From positions 62,001 through 126,000 of the forward strand of contig RPFO01000370.1 in assembly GCA_009746045.1 (NCBI GenBank): 64,000 nucleotides of DNA, given 5' to 3'. How positions within the stretch are numbered: the stretch's first letter is position 1; each line of letters opens with the position of its first letter. The stretch comes from Mesostigma viride (lineage: Eukaryota > Streptophyta > Mesostigmatophyceae > Mesostigmatales > Mesostigmataceae). The position numbers and the translations under genes are program-made. Shown piece after piece: positions 45,971 through 57,736 of this stretch. The notes beneath the pieces were generated by a model. The model did not search any database and was not told the origin of the DNA. It saw only the letters and a list, made by a program, of their open reading frames with translations.

Positions 45971-47871
45971 TTAAGGGGACGGTCCCGGCGCGAATATTTT
46001 GGCGCCGAAAAATTCGCGGTACCCGTCCGTACCGTGAAAAAGTGGTGCACGGGGCGCGCACCCCTACCGGAGCTGGCCATGGCGACGTGCTTTCAGGCAG
46101 AGTAGAAAAAGATAGCTTGCGGAATGCAGAGAAACTGAGCGAATCTTAAAGATGATGAGTAAATGATACTACTTCGTAGCGGAGTTCGCGTTTTTTGCAG
46201 TGTCGATGATTTTATTGATGACCATCGCCACGGGGGTCCAATCTGATGTTTTCGTCGAGAGGAATAAATTAGAATGCACGCTGGCGGCGGTGATTGTCAG
46301 GTTTTATGGGCTTTACCAAGCGTCAAGGATGCGTTTAAATCGTTATTGGTAAAGCTTTAAAAAATTTGCTGGGTTTCGGCAAGATTTCCGTCATGATCGG
46401 TAAGACACTCTCCAGGCTCGCGGGATGCGCGTCTTATTATTCCATGGAAGGTTGTTCTTTCTTGCGCCGCTGGGCGAAGGACAATTCCGGTAATGGTACG
46501 ATCGTGTGATCAACGTGACCCTATGAATGTTTCGCTTCCTTTATGGGTTATCAACGCAAGTTTTCGGCTTCTTTCCGTGCAGTTAGCGCCAGGTATAATG
46601 CCATTCCGTGCTGCGCATCGCCAGATTCCTGGCACCTTTCAGTGGTTTTTATGTACGTTGCATGGCTGGGATGTGTCAAAGCGTGACCGTGGCATATCGT
46701 CAAGTTGTCAGGGATTTGCTGAGTGGTTTCTTGGAAGGAGATTGCTAACAGCACTCAGTTTTGTGTGAATATTGACGCGGCCTTTCTTAGCAGAGGCTTC
46801 ATTGTGGTTAGAGGCTCACAAGCTTGAGTTTGTTTCTTGGCAAACAATTGCGCTGGAAAGAAAGGTGGCAGTGGTTTTTCTGAGGGGCATACTGCATGGG
46901 TGGAACTGCACGTAGGTAGGGGTTATCTTTGTCTTGTTGGCCTTTCTCCCACTAAAATGGGAGAGCCCTAATTCATATGCTAGCAAGGCAAGGTAACCAT
47001 GGTAAGAAGCCTTGGCAAGCAGCATGTATGATAATTCTGCTTTCTCTGTGGACTGTCTGTTGTTACCCTTGTTGGGCAATTAGTGGATATGGCTTTCTAG
47101 GGTGTGTTTGAGCTTGGTTTTGGGATGATGCCCACACCATAAACCTGGAATATGCTTTAGAAGTGTTGGCTAGGCATGTAGAGCTACCTGCCTCATTGTT
47201 GTGCACACACGCAACAGGTTGCCCGTGTCGAGGTAAGGCAAGGGCACATGACGTGCCCAGCCACGTCCTTGTACATTGTGGTCGAATTGGGCATGGTCAG
47301 GAGCCTTTTGGATGGCATAGGAAGTGTTAGTGTGCCTTAATACTCACTAATGCCTTCCTTAGCGTCTGCACAGGTGGCCAACTGCCAAAATTAATAACTG
47401 CTACAGCTGAGCTCAGAATGCCACCAAACTTTGACAGTGCCTTCTATGGTCATGACAGAATTTGACTTGTGCTTTTCCGGCCTAATTGATGTGTTATGAG
47501 TGTGTATGGGGACGCCCCGCCTAAAAAAGCGTATTTTTGGCCCAAAAATTAATAACTCAAAGGGATGTGCTGATTTTGTTGATCCAATTAGGTAGAAACA
47601 ATGTCCCATGACATTTTTATACGGGTTGTGCTTTTTTCATGCAACTGGTTCTCCCACTGTTCTGGGCAAGATGTGCCCCGGACAGCGTTTTTTTCTATTT
47701 TTAGCTCATAGCCGGTGTATGGCTGGGGGTAGTACCCCCAACAAGTGGTGGTATGCATGCCCAAACATCATGTTTATGGTCCCCAAACATCATTCAGTGG
47801 TTGACAGTTGCATTTCTGTAGTTATTAGGGGGGGTAAGTTTTGATATATTTCTATGGGACCCTCCCCTTAA
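45971..47871. mobile_element. TIR element D2, same family as D1
   Basis: Ends TTAAGGGGACGGTCCC and, inverted, TTAAGGGGAGGGTCCC (15 of 16 match), 1901 bp. Shares internal blocks with D1 (GGCCATGGCGAC near the left end, ATCGGTAAG...TCCATGGAAGG at about 46397-46450, CCGGTGTATGGCTGGGGGTAGTACC near 47708). No transposase. Confidence 0.62.
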
Positions 47872-47879
47872 AACAGTCT

Positions 47880-48894
47880 TTAAATCAGAAAGACGAGGGC
47901 AAATATCTGAACAAGGTGGCAATAACCACTGCAAAATGCACTTGAGAACGTCTTATTAATCCAGCTCTCTACCCTTTGAGAAGCTGCCTTGCGTTAGCAG
48001 CGATCCTGGGCCCTCTAGCTCGCTCACCTCGCTTAATCTGCGCTTCTTTATGGCTGCCGGGAGATGCGAAGCTTGAACCCAGCGTGTCGTGGCGAGGTCC
48101 TCTGCCCGGCCCATCACACCTCGAAACCGCATGCCGACTAATTAAAAGCGATGCCCCCCTTTGCCTTTTGTATTGGGCGTCAAAAGAACGATAAACTCGC
48201 TTGGAAAACACTGTCGCAAAGAGCTTTCTACAGGCATTATAAGCAATTTTCGCAGTTTTTACCGCACTTATTGCACAGCCGGGAGACCATTAGGGACCTT
48301 TGCGCGGAATCTCGTGCACGCCATATGTCCTGCTGGCTTATTGCCGCAGGCTGGCAGTATAGGAAGGTCGGGCATAGCCTACAGAGGTAATTATCTGACG
48401 ATAAAGATATGCATTGCATGACGCAAGAAACAGACGGATTTCGCACCCCCCAGTTTATTCACGCAAATGCCGGAAAATTAAAAGCGAAACTCAAAAAACG
48501 AAAACACTAACCTCTTCGGGAATATTATAACGAACAAGCTGAGCTATCGTGCCGGGTTTTTCGTTTCCTCCCGTATCCAGGACCGTGAGACACGTACCAC
48601 CGAGAAATCTGGATTTCGCGAAAAAAATTGTGCGCTGCAAAAAAAATATTTGTCCCGCTCAATGCCCTCGTCGCAATCACAGCGCATATCATTCCAAACT
48701 TATTCCATGGATTAATCGTGATGTAAGCTTCGTTTTGACACCTCAGGCGGCTGAAATGACGCAGGTTTCAGAACGCTAGCTGATGCTCGACCGCCATGGG
48801 TGTTTTCGTCGTTTTCGTCTCTCGCGGCGCGGGAAAAATCTAGATCTCGGACGAAATCCGGACAATAATTTATGTCAAAATTTGGCGGGTTCGC
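47880..48894. other. No gene recognised
   Basis: Short open frames only; no domain, repeat or RNA gene seen. Confidence 0.4.
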
Positions 48895-49205
48895 GGTGTT
48901 GTGGGTGCCTCAAGGGCACGGGCACCACCATGCGGTCTCGGGTTCAACCCAACTAAGGGGATCCCGGCATGGGGGAGGAAGATCATCATGGCTATACAAG
49001 AGCTAGGGCATGGCTTCTCAACAGAGAGCGTCTCTCTGCATAGGCATAGCGTGGCTAAATTCTTAATGCAACATCCATGGGATGAGGCGGTCCCATTATC
49101 ATAGGCATGGCTTGGCTAAATGTTGAAGGCATCATCCATGGGGGCCATTATGGGTGCACATGCGCGTGGGCCACATGCTAGGCTAAGCCTGACTAATCTA
49201 CACTA
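48895..49205 (+). repeat. SINE-like repeat S, copy 2
   Basis: Inverted partner of 10370-10680. B-box-like GGTTCAACCC at 48941-48950, then 'CATCCATGGG' blocks. About 38 kb from copy 1. Confidence 0.55.
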
Positions 49206-49310
49206 CTGGTGGAGCGCAATAATGCAGAGTTAAAGTGCTTTTCATCCCTGTATGTTGCACATTGGGAAGGGAGCAGAGACCCCCGTCTTCCCTCAATTAC
49301 AATTCGTTCA
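49206..49310 (+). repeat. Repeat pair U, copy 2
   Basis: Related to 38160-38350 (GTGCTTTTCATCCCTG and CTTCCCTC landmarks). Confidence 0.45.
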
Positions 49311-49534
49311 AGTGGCCCGCCGGAGCGGCTGTACAAATTTTCCCAGTGAGCGCGCTGCCAAGTGTACTTGTGGGCAAATTTTTTGGTTGTCCGTCACTTC
49401 GAGGTACTAAAAATTAGGCTACGAAACGAATTCAGAGAATTTCAGCGAATTTTCAGTCGAACCAAAGGAAGTGACGCCAACTACCAAAAAGTCTCCGTTA
49501 CGAATTTTCAGCCCAACACTCGCGCAAAATGAAG

Positions 49535-51366
49535 TTTTTCCGGGTAAATGGGTATTTTTATTAACCAATAGGAATATCATTAGGTGAAGAGGTACCACGT
49601 ATCGACCAGCTGGTTACCCTCTGAGGGTAGTGTGATAGGTGAAAGGTTTAGAAAGGAGCATTGTGTGACCAGGGGAGCCAAGTGACGCGCGTAAGGTCAC
49701 CCTGAGTCCTAATGCAAGTAAACACCCTGTTGCGTCCCAGGAGAGCATGGAAGAGCTCCAAGGGGCTGGGCCTGTCATTGTTGGGCCCGGGGTCCCACAC
49801 CTTGTATTGTTCTTGCGCCAAGAGCCAAGCGCGACGCATTGCTGAGTTCCAGAGGAAGATAAACCGCCTCACAACGGCGGCTTTGGTGTATTCGTGCCGC
49901 ACTTTGAAAACCGTCTCGTTCCGGATAGTCCACATCGCGTATAGCCCATATTAGTTCGGAGCCATACCCAGGCTAGTTGACTGTCGGATAGCTCCTCCCC
50001 GGGGGTCCCCGCCATACCGAATATGATACAACGCACGGATAGCGTTAGTGTGGAATGTGGTAGCGCGGTCCATGCGGACCATACGTTAAACAACCATTGC
50101 CACACCCCGCTCACTTGGCAGTAGAGAAAGCGGTGCTCAATTGTTTCCGAAGGGAAGGTGCACAGGCATGTCGCATCGTGGTGAAACCGGCTGCTGAGGG
50201 TCGCGTTTACCCCGATGGCTCTGTGCAGTAAAAGATGTTGAATGTCGGTCGCTCTGCGGTCCACCAAAGGGTGATCGACCGCCAGGGTGATAAGTTTAAT
50301 CCAACTATATCCAGGCCATTGAAAGCCCCATCGTGGGCGGCCAGGGTGGAGCTTATGGTTCTCGTGCAATAAAATGTCATAACCCCATTCTGCCGTGTAC
50401 TCGTAAAGACATTTGCTGATCCTAGACATCCCCTTGGTCAGGGTCCAGCCAAATTCCAGGGGGTCCAATGGTAAAGTATCCAATCTCGTATTGCCTACGT
50501 GTAACCAAGTGATGGCCTCCGCCGGGGTCGTGGGGTCCGGCTGGAACATGCAGGACCTTGATACTAACCACGGGACCATCCGGATACGGTGACATTGGTG
50601 GGCTGGAAGACAGACACATAATGTCGCCAACTGATTGAGGCAACCATTGTGGCCTGGAAGGGTGTCGGCCACTTGGACTTGAATTCCGGCCGGAGGCAAC
50701 ACTCCCCGGACCAGACCTTTGCATGTGGATGTGATCCCGTCTGGGTAAAAACTGATCCAATCACCCGGCTGTAGGGCCTTGCGTGGGGCCATCATCACAG
50801 CATGCCATGTAGCTGGGATGGCCTGGATGAGGGTGTTCCAAGCGTGTAAGCGATGGCATGTTTTGCACCCAAGCATTAACTTCAGTGTATGCCCGTAACC
50901 GATATCTGTCCCCCTGCCACGCGTAGAGATCGAGCACTCTCAGAACAGGGGGTGATGCGCACAGGAAGCCAGCATAAGGGTTGTGCCCATGTAACGTGCC
51001 CAAGGGCTTGCGCGCATTGTCCACGATCAAATCATTGAAATAAAGAATCTGTCGTGCAACCTCCTCACGAGTGGTGGGAAAAACGAGGCGCCCAGGTTTG
51101 AGCTTGTGATAACCTAACCATAGGCGCGACCAGTACCAGGGGAGCCCCTTGTATGATATCAGTGTGCAGCCAAGTACTCCAGCGTCAAGGTGCCATGATG
51201 TGCCATTAGCATGGGTGTAAATAGCGGAGAGAGACTCTTTTGCCAACAGGCAGCCAGGGTGCGTGTTCACTTCCATGTACACGCTGATCACTTGTTTAGC
51301 ATAGTACATCGACCACAAGCGCCATTGTATGTTGTGTAGCCCTAGACCACCGTGCAACCATGACAT
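49535..51366 (-). pseudogene. LINE ORF2 C-terminal third with RVT zinc knuckle
   Basis: Minus-strand frames 50761-51366, 49869-50876 and 49648-49935 join as one 5'-truncated ORF2. It starts at HGGLGLHNIQWRLWS (the 'GGLGLR' block after the RT domain). It contains the RVT zinc-binding motif (CLCTFPSETIEHRFLYC, C-x-C...H...C, about 50095-50145), then VWQWLFNVW, a WTIRNETVFK block, and ends WLPWSHNAPF. At least two frame changes. The RT catalytic domain is missing. The left end has ATTTACCCG...AAAAACTTCATTTT on the minus strand, a tail of A residues. Confidence 0.75.
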
Positions 51367-51368
51367 GA

Positions 51369-51890
51369 AGTTTTTTTTCGGGGAAATGGGTATATTTTAT
51401 TAGCCAATTATGGACCAAAGAGGTGAGAGGGGAAATGAGTATCAGCGAATCCTAATGAAGGTGGGCACACACACGTGTGGCGGTGACAGGTGAAAGGCTA
51501 ATAGGGCGCGTTATTAGACCAGGGAAGCCATTGGACCTGAGTGATGTCGCCATGAGGCATACTGGTGAATACCTGATTACGGCCCAGTAGATCATGAAAA
51601 AGCTGGAGCGGGCTGGGCTTGTCGTTATTGGGCCCTGGGTCCCACACCCTGTGTTGTTCCTGAGCTAACAGCCAGTAGCGGCGCATAGCCGCATTCCATA
51701 GGTATATAAAGCGCCGGACTACGCCGCCGCGGGTATACTCCTCGCGGACCTTAAAGACTGTCTCGTTGCGTATGGTCCAGATCGCGTATAGCATAGTAGT
51801 GCGTAGCCATATCCATTCTGCTTGGGAAACTGAAAGCTCGGACCCTGGTGTGCCAGCAATACCGAAAATGATGGTACGCACGCTGACATG
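51369..51890 (-). pseudogene. Short LINE ORF2 3' end with target duplication
   Basis: Codes TIIFGIAGTPGSELSVS...WLPWSNNAPY (127 residues), about 510 bp. The sequence TGACATGAAGTTTTT flanks it at both 51361 and 51887 (and again at 51919), fitting a target duplication plus A-tail of a 5'-truncated insertion. Confidence 0.75.
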
Positions 51891-51953
51891 AAGTTTTTTT
51901 TTTTTTTTTTCCGGGACGCTGACATGAAGTTTTTCATTTCATTCATCGCAAAA

Positions 51954-52080
51954 TGAAGTGACGGCAACTACCAAAACTTTTCCGTTACGAATTTTCAGTC
52001 CCACACGTTTGCACAGGAGGAAGTGACGGCAACTACCAAAACGTTTCCGTTACGAATTTTCAGTCCCACACTCCGCGCAA
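51954..52080 (+). repeat. 65-bp tandem duplication
   Basis: Two copies of GAAGTGACGGCAACTACC...GAATTTTCAGTCCCACAC. A third related copy at about 49467-49530 lies at the edge of the other LINE. Confidence 0.75.
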
Positions 52081-52386
52081 ATTTTAGTAGGGCTGCACAC
52101 AAGCTACCTTTTCAAAATTTTGCGCTAGTATGGAACGCATTTTATTCGTCTGGAGGAAGGCTGCCCGCCAACTATACCCCCGTTCAGAAAGTTCCGCCAA
52201 AATTTACTTGAGATTTGGAAATCTGAACCTCCGCGCAAATTTTCGTAGGGCTGCACGCAAGCTACATTTCAAAATTTTGCGCAAGTATGGAACGCAATTC
52301 ATTCGTCCGGAGGAATGCTGCTCGTCAACTGCCCCCGTTCAGAAAGTTCCGCCGAACTTTACTTGAGATTTGGAAATCTGCACGTG
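52071..52386 (+). repeat. 158-bp tandem duplication
   Basis: Two copies starting CTCCGCGCAAATTTT at 52071 and 52229 and sharing GTTCAGAAAGTTCCGCC and GAGATTTGGAAATCTG, about 85-90 percent alike by eye. Confidence 0.8.
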
Positions 52387-52489
52387 CGGTCGGAGTTTCG
52401 CGGGGAAACCCAAGTTCCCCAAGTAATTCACCAATGACGCGCTTCGAACACTTGCCCGCTAAAACCTAAGCAGCCGCTCCGCCAACTCG

Positions 52490-52947
52490 CAGGGGTTTGG
52501 CAATGGTTGCTGGGTATATGGGCCAAGTGGATGGCTATTACAGCTCCCCCCACCACCGTCACACTATCTACGGTTATTTTCGGCATCACGGGATCACGGG
52601 ACGCGAGCCTCACAGCCAACCAGATGGCATGGATATGGCTCCGCACGACGATGCTTCACACCATATGGCAAGTTCGCAACGAGCCCGTATTCACGTTACG
52701 TGCCGCGTACACGAGAGGTGCCGTGGTCCGCCGGTTTATCTCATCTTGGAACCTGGCTATGCGTCGTTACTGGCTCCTGGCGACGGAACAACACAAAGTA
52801 TGGGACCCGGGCCCTAACAATGACACCCCCAGCCCACTGGAAGTCTTCCATGCACTCATGGGCATGAACCAGGTCTTTACACGTATGCCGGATGACGATA
52901 TATCTACAGTACAATGGCTACCTTGGTCGCAGGGCGCGCCTTATTAA
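52490..52947 (+). pseudogene. LINE ORF2 3' end, plus strand
   Basis: Reads WQWLLGIWAKW, IWLRTTMLHTIWQVRNEPVF, RRYWLLATEQHKVWDPGPN and ends WLPWSQGAPY with TAA at 52945-52947. Same C-terminal domain as the minus-strand copies but clearly diverged from them, so an independent insertion. Confidence 0.75.
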
Positions 52948-53013
52948 TGCGGGCAACCCAATTTAGGCACAACTAGGCATTTCAGGCTATTTCTGGCTTC
53001 CCTGGGTCACCTT

Positions 53014-53125
53014 AACTGTTATATGGAAATAAGGCTAACACCCATTTCACCGGAAAGCAGCCGCTCCGGTAACTGTTATATGGAAATAAACTAACACCCA
53101 TTTCACCGGAAAGCAGCCGCTCCGG
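53014..53125 (+). repeat. 57-bp tandem duplication
   Basis: Two copies of AACTGTTATATGG...CAGCCGCTCCGG. Confidence 0.85.
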
Positions 53126-53228
53126 CTGGCCACTTAAACGATCAAGTTTCAAACTTGATCAGTCACTAGTGTGACCCGCTGGCTCCGCCCAGCCCAAAAC
53201 AGGGTCCCTTTTTTTGGCAGTACTTGGC

Positions 53229-53312
53229 CCCGCTGCCCGCTGCCCGCTGCCCGCTGCCCGCTGCCCGCTGCCCGCTGCCCGCTGCCCGCTGCCCGCTGCC
53301 CGCTGCCCGCTG
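53229..53312 (+). repeat. (CCCGCTG)12 microsatellite
   Basis: Twelve near-perfect 7-bp units, then a degraded continuation to about 53340. Confidence 0.95.
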
Positions 53313-53410
53313 GCGCCCAGCCCGCTGCGCGCTGCCCGCCAGTTGCCATCTGTCGGCGGACGGATCGAAACTCGACTACTAGAGTTACGGTCGGCTTTGC
53401 GCCTTCTTTT

Positions 53411-53435
53411 GGGGGGGATGCGAAGCATCCCCCCC
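53411..53435. repeat. GAA-loop hairpin, 11-bp stem
   Basis: GGGGGGGATGC, GAA, GCATCCCCCCC. A perfect stem with a three-base loop. See also 53759-53775. Confidence 0.6.
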
Positions 53436-53758
53436 CCCTTAAGCTTGTTCACTGTGTAAGACGTGTTCGCTGTGTTACCCCCACGGTTACAAATGCTTAC
53501 GGCCTCAGTCGCACATCTCCGTAGCGCAATGTGAAGGGCAAAAGTCTCCGGAATCTCTCAATTGGACGGGAACTAGCGTACGATTTTCACACATTTTCAC
53601 TCAAGTTGGTAGCCCGGACTGGAATTTATTTGCTCGCGTTCAGTGAGCCCTAAATGTGCACACGTTCCATAGACGGTTGTAGTAGAGTAGGTGACGTGTC
53701 CGGCCGGAGACCGGCCACAAACGCCGGAGAGGCACAATATTGGTTACTACCGGGGGCC

Positions 53759-53775
53759 CGGGGGCGAAGCCCCCG
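53759..53775. repeat. GAA-loop hairpin, 7-bp stem
   Basis: CGGGGGC, GAA, GCCCCCG. Same loop as the hairpin 340 bp to the left. Confidence 0.6.
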
Positions 53776-54436
53776 TTCTTGTTTAAAACAATACAACGCA
53801 ACCCTATTCCGCTCGCTTACTCTCCCAACGTTTTACGACCGTCAGATGGGTGAATCTGACGGACGGACGGACAGGTACACCCGAGAACCGCACAGATGTA
53901 GCCGAAAACCGCACAGATGTAGCCGAAAAACCACATAGACGCGACGCGAGGGATTGGGGCCGTCGGATGGTGGAGGCGTTGTCCCCAACCCGAGGGGCGA
54001 CGGGTTGACAAGGGTAAAGGTGGCGCAAGCCACCGGCGGTGGGTGGGGGCGGCCAAGCGCCTGTGGCTTGGTGGAACAAAATTATCTCCAGCTATTAATC
54101 ACCAGCTTCACGCCGGTTCACCCCAACCAGCTAGCGTTAGAAATAGTGGTCTCAGGCTGCCAAGTGCCAGGTGTGTAAGAGCCCGTGGGGCGTGGGGCTC
54201 GTACCCTTAACACGTCGTTCGTCACTGCACCTATTCTTAGGACTGAGTTCAACTCAGTCCTATTCTTAGGACTGAGTTTTTGGGTTTCGTAGAAAATTCG
54301 CCCAAGTCGGAATGTTTGTCCAAAAAATTCCCTCAAAATTTATTCAAATACTACGTGAAATGACCTTTCTTAGACATATTTTTGCGATTTTTTTGGATTT
54401 TGTTTGGGCGGCTAAATGTACGGTCAAAGTACAGGT
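53776..54436. other. No gene recognised; short tandem repeat
   Basis: Includes a 22-bp duplication around ACCGCACAGATGTAGCCG (53885-53930) and a TCAGTCCTATTCTTAGGACTGAGTT inverted block near 54240-54280, related to sequence at 55889-55915. Confidence 0.45.
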
Positions 54437-55864
54437 GGTAAGGGTACTTTTTCACGTGAAACGTGAGTTCCGGAAATGCACGACCTAGCCATGGCGGCTT
54501 GCGCCCATGCATGCAGTTTACGTTTGCGGACGATTTAGCTGGTAAAACCCAGGAAATAGATTTTATATGTCCTAAAGATGACACAAACCAATTTTTAGCT
54601 CCCGGGGATGCGATTTACCAGGTGTCGGCACTGCTCTTGCTGGAAAAAACTGCGACCAGGCAGGTTGACGGAATTGATGACTAAATTTACTTTACGGTGC
54701 AGTTCGAAGGGTTTATATGCTTCTTTCTACTTATTATCATGCATGTGTGTAGAATTAAGTCAGTGGCAGTAAAGATTTGATGATTTCGACCACTCTGTCA
54801 TGTCATGGTTTGTGTGCCGCAAGTGTCACTTTTGCGGGCACCGCCTGGGCCAAGATAACGCCATCCGTGCACGGTAAAGCTGAAATATCGTCACCTCATC
54901 GTTTTGTTATGTTCTTACATGAGTTTGAGCTTGCAAGGCGCTGTCAGTTTCGAATCTTGATGCGCTTTCTTGACCGTTGCCTGCCCCTCTCTAAACCCCC
55001 CATTTTTTATGATGTTACCAGGCATTTGCCTTACCCTAGTGTACTTTTGCAGTTTTTTAGGCGCTGTATGGGTTTAAATACCTTCATAGATGTTAGTCAT
55101 TCTTTTGCTACGTTCATACTGCGTGATTGTATGGCCATGGGCTGCATCCAGCGTGCTTTCAAGCTTATACGGGTGAGTGAAGAATCTTGGTGATAAACCA
55201 CTGTCATCATGTGCCAGCAAGTATGTTGGCCATGCCATGGCAAGGCAAAACAGTGTTAGCCATCTCTATTCTTGTTAAAAACAATTGAAATATGCTTAAC
55301 CTACCCATTATATTGGTGGTTAAGGCTCATAATAAAACCCTTTGTAGGTAGGTATCAATGCCCATTCCCTACGTGCGTGCATAGGCTCTCACACATATAC
55401 TAAGGTATAATATAACTGCAATGTGATGATGCAAGTATGTTTTCCTGTTATGCTAGAAGGGAAATGAGTTGATTGGCATGGTTGGTTGCCACGGTGGTGT
55501 GTAGTATGACCGCACTTACATGCTTGCACATTGCTAGCAACCTCGAAACCCATTCTTAGGGCTGGTGGTTTTTGGTGAGTTTCAGGTAGAGGCTGTGGCC
55601 AAATTGAGCCCAGTTTTTTTCCATGTTTCAAGAACTATATTGTTTACACGCCTATATTTTTTCAACATGCATATGGATTTTATTGAATTTTCCCAACTCG
55701 TCCTTCCACAGAAAATTGCCAAATCGCGAGCATGGGTTGACACCCTTGTAAAATTTTACATGATTTGGTCAACATATGATTTTTTAGGCATATGCCCAAG
55801 CATTAGCATGATATTGAGTGCTCTGATGCATATCAAACATATGGGGTACCCCCCTACCCTTACC
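54437..55864. mobile_element. TIR element D3, related to D1/D2
   Basis: Ends GGTAAGGGTA and, inverted, GGTAAGGGTA (10 of 10), 1.43 kb. It shares with D1 and D2 the layout AAGGG...CACGTG...GCCATGGCG near the left end. The family link is weaker than between D1 and D2. No transposase. The TAGGACTGAGTT inverted sequences just outside both ends (54240-54280 and 55889-55915) are unexplained. Confidence 0.45.
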
Positions 55865-55865
55865 G

Positions 55866-56400
55866 CTACATGATCTCAAAGTTGGCATACTCAGTCCTAT
55901 TTTTAGGACTGAGTTTTGACGTACGACGTGTTAAGGTCAGCAGTGTTTTTTTTAGTGGCGATATGCCGCCAAATGTGGCGGTGTGGCACTTTTTTTGGCA
56001 AAATGTGGCGGTGCCACCCACTTTGACAGGGCACCCAAGAAGCCACAATTTGGCCGTGCTGTTCTACTTTGTAGTTTCGTTTCGCCACAGGGTGGCCGTG
56101 CCTGAAGTTCACTCTAGTACAGGTTACGCCACAATTGGCGGTGTCAGCCGGTCTTCCGGCCGGCGTTCCGCCACAAGCCTCCCTAGTACTAGAACTACTA
56201 TGAGTACTACCGCTATGACTGACTGACTTACTGACTGCATAGTGCATGTACGTACTACGTAGAGCCCGGCCAAGTGCCAAGTGGCAAGTGGCCCGCTCCC
56301 AGAGACCAGAGTGCACTGTGCAGACTGCAGCTTGTGTGCATTTTCACTTTTCAGGCTTCAGCTGGCTGGCGGCCTGGCGGCTGGCGCCTCAGTTATTTCC
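55866..56400. other. No gene recognised
   Basis: Contains repeated AAATGTGGCGGTG and GTGGCAC-like motifs (55974-56100). No coding signal. Confidence 0.4.
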
Positions 56401-56890
56401 AGGTAAATAGGTGTACGTTTATTCCAAATATAGCCAGTAGTTAATCCCTGCTAAGCCTAGGGTATCAAGATGTCAGTGGCTAAAACGGAGCCTTACTAGA
56501 CCACGGAAGCCACTGGACTTCTAAGGGGTTGTCATTGGGCATGTGGGTAAAGATCCTGTTTTTGCCCATGAGGTCATGAAAGATCTCAAGTGGGCTGGGC
56601 TTATCCTGGTCCGCGCCAGGGTCCCAGATTTTGTTTTGTTCATTTGCAACCATCCAGTAGCGTCGCATGCCGGAGTTCCATAGGTAAATGAAGCGTGCGA
56701 GAACCCCAGCTTTGTCGAAAACTGTGCGCCTATTGAACACCACATCGTTTCGCACCGTCCAGATTGTATATAACATGCATGTGCGGAGCCATATCCACGC
56801 TTGTTGTGAAAAGGTGAGCTCAAGGCCAGGGGTGCCAGTGATGCCGGGTGGTCCCACGCGGAATGGGGTCATTTTTGGCGCATTTTGCAA
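56400..56890 (-). pseudogene. LINE ORF2 3' end
   Basis: Reads GITGTPGLELTFSQQAWIWL, YTIWTVRNDVVFNRRTVF, RRYWMVANEQNKIWDPGAD and ends WLPWSSKAPF. The most diverged of the four C-terminal copies. The tail lies to the left (TATTTGGAATAAACGTACACC on the minus strand). Confidence 0.75.
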
Positions 56891-57139
56891 GAAAAAAACG
56901 CTAGTTTCAATCGTCCGATATCTTTTTTTCGCGCGAATTTGGCGTCCGATCGCGTATTTTCGAGCTAATTTGGTGTCATAATGCTTAATTCATGTCAATT
57001 TGAGCGTACATTCCACATCGAGAGGCTTGAAAGTTAGTAATTCATGTAAATTTTACGTGGAGAGACTCGACATCATCCTAACCTTTGTATTAACCATAGG
57101 ACGAGCATTGCCAGCGCATGTCCAAGTGCTAACTTTCCC

Positions 57140-57736
57140 TCACACTTTCGAGGGCCTCTTCCGTAATTTCGCTTCCGCGATCTGCTGTTCCGTTTTCGAG
57201 TTCCTCCTCTTCTTATCGATCTCCTTTGCAGGCGCCCAGACTTCCACATCCTTCCAGCTCTTGCCATCCGTCAGCTTTACCACCTTCATCGCGTAGTCCA
57301 GCGGCATCCACCACAACTTGTTCTTCAACTTCCCTCCCTTCTCCCCCTCAGCGAAAAACTTAAATGCGACGTCCCTCCACTTGGTGTCGTATCCAGACAC
57401 CTGCCCATAAAGCATGACGTCTTCTAGCTTGGCATACATTGGCGTAGCCGTATCCTTGTTCCCTGCTTGCATAATGGCTAAAGTCCACCCATCACACCAA
57501 AAGGCCTCTGGTGCTCCGAACCCCATTTCCCCGTCCATAAGTCTCATTTCCAACGTGGGCTTGTCATCATCCTCATCGCCCGCCTGACTGTCTTCCGCCC
57601 CCTTAGGCTCCTCCCGTCCGGAAGTGTCAGCATGTACAGCCGCTGGTCCGAAGCCCACCGCCACATTAGCCAAGCGAAGTAACTGCTCCACATCCTCATT
57701 ACCTGCGAGCAAACCGATCATGCCATCAACGCATGA
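57140..57736 (-). CDS. Unknown gene, last exon
   Basis: Preceded by the intron end TACTAACTCGATTTTAG, a perfect branch-site consensus TACTAAC 10 bases before the AG. Encodes DGMIGLLAGNEDVEQLLRL, DGWTLAIMQAGNKDTATPMY and a basic end RNSKTEQQIAEAKLRKRPSKV, then stop. Confidence 0.65.
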   Translation of the reverse strand, partial: SCVDGMIGLLAGNEDVEQLLRLANVAVGFGPAAVHADTSGREEPKGAEDSQAGDEDDDKPTLEMRLMDGEMGFGAPEAFWCDGWTLAIMQAGNKDTATPMYAKLEDVMLYGQVSGYDTKWRDVAFKFFAEGEKGGKLKNKLWWMPLDYAMKVVKLTDGKSWKDVEVWAPAKEIDKKRRNSKTEQQIAEAKLRKRPSKV

